From Patescibacteria group bacterium (lineage in GTDB: Bacteria; Patescibacteriota; Minisyncoccia; Moranbacterales; SCTJ01): 32,579 nucleotides of DNA. Shown here one piece after another: positions 30,202 to 32,579 of this stretch. The stretch covers positions 1-32,579 of the forward strand of contig SCTJ01000005.1 in the NCBI GenBank assembly GCA_004297805.1. The letters run 5' to 3'. Positions within the stretch are counted from its first letter, which is position 1; each line of letters begins with the position of its first letter. Under the pieces are notes generated by a model. That model was not told where the DNA came from. It made no database searches and saw only the letters and a list, made by a program, of their open reading frames with translations. The translations under genes were made by a program, and so were the position numbers.

Positions 30202-30429
30202 ATGGGCAAATCAACAATTACAGGACGCGTCAATGCAACAGCCCTCAGATTGCTGGAACAACATCCGGAAGGACTGCGCTGGTCAGAGCTGCTCTCGAAA
30301 ATCAAGGAAGCAGACCGCGGCTTGCATCCCAAGACAGTCAATGGTTGTGTCTGGAAACTGGTCCAGAGATTTCCTGACAAGGTTTACAAACCATCTAAGG
30401 GGCTTTTTCGTCTACTTAAGTATAAATAA
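30202..30429 (+). CDS. Small winged-helix-like protein
   Basis: 75 residues, not matched to a named family. The layout is helix (NATALRLLEQHP), then EGLRWSELLSKIKEAD, then HPKTVNGCVWKLVQRFPDKV and a two-strand wing YKPSKGLFRLLKYK. This is the order of a winged helix-turn-helix, with HPKTVNGCVWKL as the likely recognition helix. It could bind DNA or act as a protein-docking module. It follows the DHFR-like gene by 22 nt and is followed by a clear terminator, so the pair forms a unit. No strong Shine-Dalgarno is seen before ATG 30202. Confidence 0.72.
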   Translation: MGKSTITGRVNATALRLLEQHPEGLRWSELLSKIKEADRGLHPKTVNGCVWKLVQRFPDKVYKPSKGLFRLLKYK

Positions 30430-30482
30430 AAAAATATTAGGGGTAAATTCCACGAAACAATTGCGAAGTAAGGCGGAACAAG

Positions 30483-30505
30483 CACCCGATAAAGCGGGTG
30501 TTTTT
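30483..30505 (+). terminator. Terminator after the winged-helix-like gene
   Basis: CACCCG-ATAAAG-CGGGTG followed by TTTTTG; perfect 6-bp GC-rich stem. Confidence 0.85.
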
Positions 30506-30618
30506 GTTTACCATATTGCCAATTTGCAGGCCCTAATACCCTAAAAAGCTTATGGTGCATTTTTAAACCACTTGAACATTAAATGATTTGTTGGCCAAAA
30601 TGTGCTAAAGTTAGCCAT

Positions 30619-31200
30619 ATGACAAGTGAATTCGAAAAAAACCAATTTGAACAAAATCTCCTGGCCGAAAAGGAACTGGAGAAAATAAATATTGTAGAAG
30701 AAAAACTGGTTGATAAGTACAAAAAGTACGAAGAATTAAAATCCTTTGTGATTTATCTTTCGGCCATGGAAAGAATTTTTACCCAATTCAGAATCTTTGA
30801 GTCAACTCCAACCGTAATCAAGGAAGAAATCATCAAGACGGAAACCTATCTTTTCAGCCAGGATGTGGCCCTAGATGAATCCGTGTTTCATTCTATCAGA
30901 GACGACTTCAGCTCAGTGTATCTTACGGTCTCTCAGATTTGCGACATCGCAGAAAAACTGCTGCAAAAATTTGGCGATAATGAAGACTGCCAGAATTTTA
31001 TCAAATCTCTCCGAGATATTTCCCTCATTCTTGTAGAAGCACAGAAAGAACATTTTTCCATTGATGCGATTCAGGAACGAGTTTGCCGGTCCAAAATGAA
31101 TGCTCTTTGCGCCGATGGCGATCCGGAGCTGGTGGTCTTGGAGAACATTTATGTAGAATTTAAGGCTGAGATTGAAAAAATAAGGAATATTCCAGTCTAG
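30619..31200 (+). CDS. Unrecognised 193-residue helical protein
   Basis: Family not recognised. From ATG 30619 the protein begins MTSEFEKNQFEQNLLAEKEL and is almost entirely charged amphipathic helix, with a long N-terminal coiled coil (about 5-40, ELEKINIVEEKLVDKYKKYE). Helical segments follow around AMERIFTQFRIFES, SSVYLTVSQICDIAEKLLQK and LRDISLILVEAQKEHF. Cysteines occur in QICDI, EDCQNF, RVCRSK and NALCAD, without a metal-binding spacing I recognise. No signal peptide or membrane helix. It is the gene just upstream of the hemerythrin, separated from it by a palindrome and a weak terminator, so co-transcription is uncertain. An in-frame ATG at 30583 would add 12 residues. Confidence 0.7.
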   Translation: MTSEFEKNQFEQNLLAEKELEKINIVEEKLVDKYKKYEELKSFVIYLSAMERIFTQFRIFESTPTVIKEEIIKTETYLFSQDVALDESVFHSIRDDFSSVYLTVSQICDIAEKLLQKFGDNEDCQNFIKSLRDISLILVEAQKEHFSIDAIQERVCRSKMNALCADGDPELVVLENIYVEFKAEIEKIRNIPV

Positions 31201-31215
31201 AGTCCCGATATCGTC

Positions 31216-31246
31216 CCCTCCAAAGGCGGGCGGGCAGTCCCCGGAG
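31216..31246. repeat. GC-rich palindromic sequence
   Basis: CTCC ... GGAG ends around GGCGGGCGGGCAG; GC-rich against AT-rich surroundings, similar in style to the other short palindromes in the window. Weak inverted symmetry. Confidence 0.4.
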
Positions 31247-31252
31247 TAGACG

Positions 31253-31280
31253 AAAATAACATCCCTATTGGATTATTTTT
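31253..31280 (+). terminator. Possible terminator before the hemerythrin gene
   Basis: AAAATAA-(CA)-TCC, loop, GGA-TTATTTTT: an imperfect AT-rich stem with a two-base bulge and a T-run. Confidence 0.45.
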
Positions 31281-31345
31281 ACGCCTGAGTATGACCGTTG
31301 GTGTTAAGCTATGCCCTGGACAATAAGCCTTAATTAAAAAGATCT

Positions 31346-31897
31346 ATGCATCCAATTGAAGATCTAACCAAAGAACACGGTCCGATTAAATTAATGCTCC
31401 GCATTTTGGAAAGGATTAACGAGAAGATTGTAAATGGTGAACCAATCGCAACCGCTGATCTAAACGATGGAGTCACCTTTATCAAGGAATTTGCGGATAA
31501 GTGCCACCACGGCAAGGAAGAAGCCTTATTGTTTCCGGCGATGAAAAAAAATAATATCCGGAAGGAAATTGAACTCATCGATATTCTTGTGGCAGAACAC
31601 GCCGAGGGCCGGGGCTATGTCAAAAATATAGTCGAGGCAATCTCCCAAAAGGGAGACAACCTCAAAAATTTCGCGGAAGTTTTTGTGGATAATTCCAAAA
31701 AATATATCACTCTTCTAGATCAGCACATAGACAAGGAGAATGTAATTCTTTTTCCCGAAGCCAATGCTTCCCTCTCTGAGGCACAACTCAAAGAGTTGGC
31801 GAGTGGCTTTGAGAATGTAGAAAAAAATATTATCGGAGAAAAAAGACACGAGGAACTTTACGGCATCGTCCATAAGCTAAAGGCAACCTACCTCTAG
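31346..31897 (+). CDS. Hemerythrin-like (HHE) iron-binding protein
   Basis: 183 residues, a four-helix bundle that binds a non-heme di-iron centre, typically for O2, NO or redox sensing. Candidate ligands by helix: His11 (LTKEHGPIK), His54/His55 with Glu58 (KCHHGKEEALLFP), the His of VAEHAEGRGYV, and the His and Glu of LLDQHIDKENVILFPEA. All are in the expected order and spacing. The C-terminal extension (FENVEKNIIGEKRHEELYGI) is helical. No membrane or signal segment, so it is cytoplasmic. It stands in the accessory block with its own terminator pair. Function in this cell is inferred: oxygen or nitrosative stress handling would be typical. Confidence 0.92.
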   Translation: MHPIEDLTKEHGPIKLMLRILERINEKIVNGEPIATADLNDGVTFIKEFADKCHHGKEEALLFPAMKKNNIRKEIELIDILVAEHAEGRGYVKNIVEAISQKGDNLKNFAEVFVDNSKKYITLLDQHIDKENVILFPEANASLSEAQLKELASGFENVEKNIIGEKRHEELYGIVHKLKATYL

Positions 31898-31902
31898 CAA
31901 GC

Positions 31903-31963
31903 AGCCCCAGTAGCGTCGGGGCTAACTAAGGCAGCCCTCTATTCGCAGGGGGACTATTTTTTT
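31903..31963 (+). terminator. Tandem hairpin terminator after the hemerythrin gene
   Basis: AGCCCC ... GGGGCT, then a second CCCT ... AGGG hairpin and TTTTTTT. The following 160 nt up to 32129 are AT-rich and show no gene. Confidence 0.75.
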
Positions 31964-32129
31964 ATAACCGAATAAACTATAGAACTTTTTATGATCATGG
32001 AAAACTGGCCCAGAGGCGAACCGAAAACAGCTAACTAAGCAGAGCTATTACCATAACACAGGCTGAAATTAATTCTCATGGATAGTTGTATGTTATTGTG
32101 TAGTTAATAATTTGCATAAGATATCCCCT

Positions 32130-32579
32130 ATGGAAACGAAAAAGATAATCGGTGTCGTAGCGATCGTCGTCATCCTGACCGCAGGCGGTTTTTATTTCTT
32201 CAGAAAAAGTTCCCCCGTAGACACTCCAAAAGATTCCGCTGTGAGCGTCGACAAGTCAGCCCAGTCCAACGCTAACCTAGCGCTAAATACCGCTACTGAT
32301 CCTAATCTGGGTACATATCTAGTCGCCCCCAATGGTATGACTCTGTATCTGTATACCAAAGACACGCCGGGAACAAGCAACTGTTACGAGCAATGTGCTG
32401 TAAACTGGCCTCCACTTATCGTTGAGTCCGCTTCATCCTTGAAAGCTGCAGCATCTGTTACCGGAACGATCGCTACCACTACACGTACGGATGGAAAATT
32501 ACAATTAACCTATGATGGAATCCCTCTTTATTATTGGATCAAGGATACCAAGCCAGGCGACACGACCGGACAGAATGTT
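32130..32579 (+). CDS. Membrane-anchored secreted-repeat protein (COG4315/Lipoprotein_15 type), 3' end missing
   Basis: 150 codons are visible and the frame is open at the window edge. METKKIIGVVAIVVILTAGG is a signal anchor without a lipobox cysteine. A Ser/Asp/Asn-rich linker follows (about 28-58). Two copies of the family repeat come next: LGTYLVAPNGMTLYLYTKDT then CYEQCAVNWPPL, and LTYDGIPLYYWIKDTKPGDT then TGQNV. The pattern of aromatic strand, DTPG or KPGD turn and CxxxCxxxWPP is characteristic of PF03640 proteins, which are exported and of unknown function; some are near iron or redox genes. The hemerythrin gene is its upstream neighbour, but a tandem terminator separates them. Start ATG 32130 has no Shine-Dalgarno. 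Confidence 0.88.
   Translation, partial: METKKIIGVVAIVVILTAGGFYFFRKSSPVDTPKDSAVSVDKSAQSNANLALNTATDPNLGTYLVAPNGMTLYLYTKDTPGTSNCYEQCAVNWPPLIVESASSLKAAASVTGTIATTTRTDGKLQLTYDGIPLYYWIKDTKPGDTTGQNV

Overview
The window looks like a chromosomal segment of a small-genome bacterium, most likely Patescibacteria (CPR, Parcubacteria-type). This rests on tightly packed same-strand operons, scattered short GC-rich palindromes, AT-rich micro-repeats inside genes, a bacterial Elp3, a TrmB-family regulator, and a tRNA-Asn without an encoded CCA. The assignment is inference; no rRNA or marker protein here settles it. TGA is used as a stop, so the standard bacterial code applies.

Layout: (1) 1-3.8 kb, minus strand: partial PEP synthase, a SemiSWEET sugar transporter, pyruvate kinase and a DUF4870-like membrane protein. 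(2) 3.87-6.16 kb: a Trm9-like SAM methyltransferase and Elp3, divergent, with interlocking start codons in one CATG; together they suggest a bacterial version of the eukaryotic mcm5U34 tRNA pathway. (3) 6.16-6.93 kb: a GIY-YIG gene framed by inverted palindromic repeats, then a degenerate Nudix protein. (4) 6.9-11.5 kb, minus: rlmN-dxs and a full-length purH whose cyclohydrolase domain lacks an expected lysine. (5) 11.6-13.0 kb: a GC-rich, apparently transferred stand-alone IMP-cyclohydrolase-like gene and a small PAS protein. (6) 13.0-19.9 kb: one operon read from 19.9 kb downward: consensus promoter, about 390-nt structured leader, TrmB regulator, sugar nucleotidyltransferase, GlmR/YvcK, HAD protein, Nramp-related transporter with an HTH-like N-terminus, GlmS. 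(7) 20.0-27.3 kb, minus: trhP-like U32 protein, folD, leuS, tsaC/sua5 and two unrecognised proteins. (8) 27.3-32.6 kb, plus strand: tRNA-Asn, then a looser accessory block: ICMT-like methyltransferase (apparently frameshifted), DUF3800, DHFR-like reductase, small winged-helix-like protein, a helical unknown, hemerythrin and a partial secreted-repeat protein.

Two themes link the regions. The first is translation quality: Elp3/Trm9, TrhP, TsaC/Sua5, RlmN, LeuRS and tRNA-Asn. The second is gene-end scars: a 22-codon second copy of the glmS C-terminus, a 9-codon second copy of the leuS N-terminus and an 18-nt second copy of the tRNA-Asn 3' end each sit beside the intact gene, with hairpin-forming DNA at or between the copies. 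The two protein-gene scars differ from the intact copies mainly at synonymous positions, so they look like relics of divergent homologues rather than fresh duplications.
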